Below, one piece after another: positions 63,892 through 64,000 of a DNA stretch of 64,000 nt. The translations under genes and the position numbers were made by a program. Below the pieces are notes generated by a model. That model did not search any database. It was not told the DNA's origin and was given only the letters and a program-made list of their open reading frames with translations. The number at the start of each line of letters is the position of its first letter. Position 1 is the first letter of the stretch. This stretch comes from Chitinophagaceae bacterium (GTDB lineage: Bacteria > Bacteroidota > Bacteroidia > Chitinophagales > Chitinophagaceae), in assembly GCA_016708765.1 (NCBI GenBank), contig JADJFD010000004.1, forward strand, positions 62,001 to 126,000, written 5' to 3'.

Positions 63892-64000
63892 CTAATCCAT
63901 CTCAGGAATTTCAGAACACGGTACCAACTGTCCATCCTTTTTTTCCCAAGCAAAGCAGTTGCTGCCATTTGTAATTACTAAGAATTTAACCGGGATACTA
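63892..64000 (-). CDS. C-terminal end of an HsdR_N-like (type I restriction enzyme R N-terminal domain) protein
   Basis: The last 35 codons of a gene that enters from the right edge. They read VKFLVITNGSNCFAWEKKDG, then QLVPCSEIPEMD and a TAG stop at 63892-63894. The (L/V)V-TNG-x-x-xxCF pattern close to the C-terminus is typical of the ~150-residue stand-alone HsdR N-terminal-domain proteins common in Bacteroidota. These are probable PD-(D/E)XK nuclease-fold proteins of unknown role. Only the tail is visible, so the call is tentative. Confidence 0.55.
   Translation of the reverse strand, partial: SIPVKFLVITNGSNCFAWEKKDGQLVPCSEIPEMD

Overview
The window looks like chromosomal DNA of a member of the Bacteroidota, most likely a Chitinophagaceae-type organism. 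The DNA is AT-rich. Promoter-like boxes follow the Bacteroidota TANNTTTG form and few genes have a Shine-Dalgarno site. Family-typical genes include a type IX secretion plug-domain protein, a TamL-like lipoprotein/barrel fusion, PorT-like and OmpP1/FadL-like barrels, the parA-parB-DUF5683-dapB order, and the SpoIIM/DUF4129/DUF4350/MoxR/DUF58 cluster. The assignment is by gene content only.

Layout. 1-3777 (minus): end of a surface-polysaccharide nucleotide-sugar operon (DegT aminotransferase, UDP-sugar dehydrogenase, rfbC, rfbD). 3.9-9.3 kb: Kdo transferase, thymidine kinase, two lineage-specific proteins and a ccmB-ccmC-ccmD-like cytochrome c maturation set. 9.3-16.6 kb: glutamate dehydrogenase, miaA, cca, tsaC, a glycosyltransferase and dapD, then tRNA-Leu(CAG). 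16.7-21.8 kb: 5'-nucleotidase, LuxE-like protein, small lipoprotein, UbiA-like protein and M42 peptidase. 21.8-31.0 kb: a phosphonate locus. 31.0-36.8 kb: lon, outer-membrane proteins and a membrane metallophosphoesterase. 37.0-45.4 kb: parAB, dapB, a TPR histidine kinase with its response regulator, the SRP RNA and transaldolase. 45.5-53.4 kb: T9SS plug protein, an FtsX-like permease, a TrmH methyltransferase, a TamL-like protein, truB and DUF58. 53.4-59.8 kb: an S23-type cassette, the MoxR/DUF4350/DUF4129-like/SpoIIM operon and RDD. 59.9-64.0 kb: proS, a lipoprotein, an OmpP1/FadL barrel and the end of an HsdR_N-like gene.

Two systems stand out. First, a Fom1-like cytidylyltransferase/PEP-mutase fusion, phosphonopyruvate decarboxylase, phosphonoacetaldehyde reductase and a CDP-glycerol-type phosphotransferase form one minus-strand operon. 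Divergent to it lie three tandem membrane-anchored sulfatase/LTA-synthase-like proteins, and a tiny membrane protein lies at its 3' edge. Together they suggest synthesis of CMP-activated 2-hydroxyethylphosphonate and its attachment to a surface polymer. Second, a four-helix-bundle (S23/IVP) gene sits inside the MoxR-DUF58 operon, bracketed by arrays of degenerate 7-bp repeats in inverted orientation. At least four other intergenic gaps in the window carry different 7-bp-periodic arrays.

Quality caveat. Eleven genes carry at least one single-base frameshift, almost always a missing base in an A/T run. They include housekeeping genes such as proS, lon, dapD and miaA. I read these mostly as consensus sequence errors and annotate each gene over its full span.
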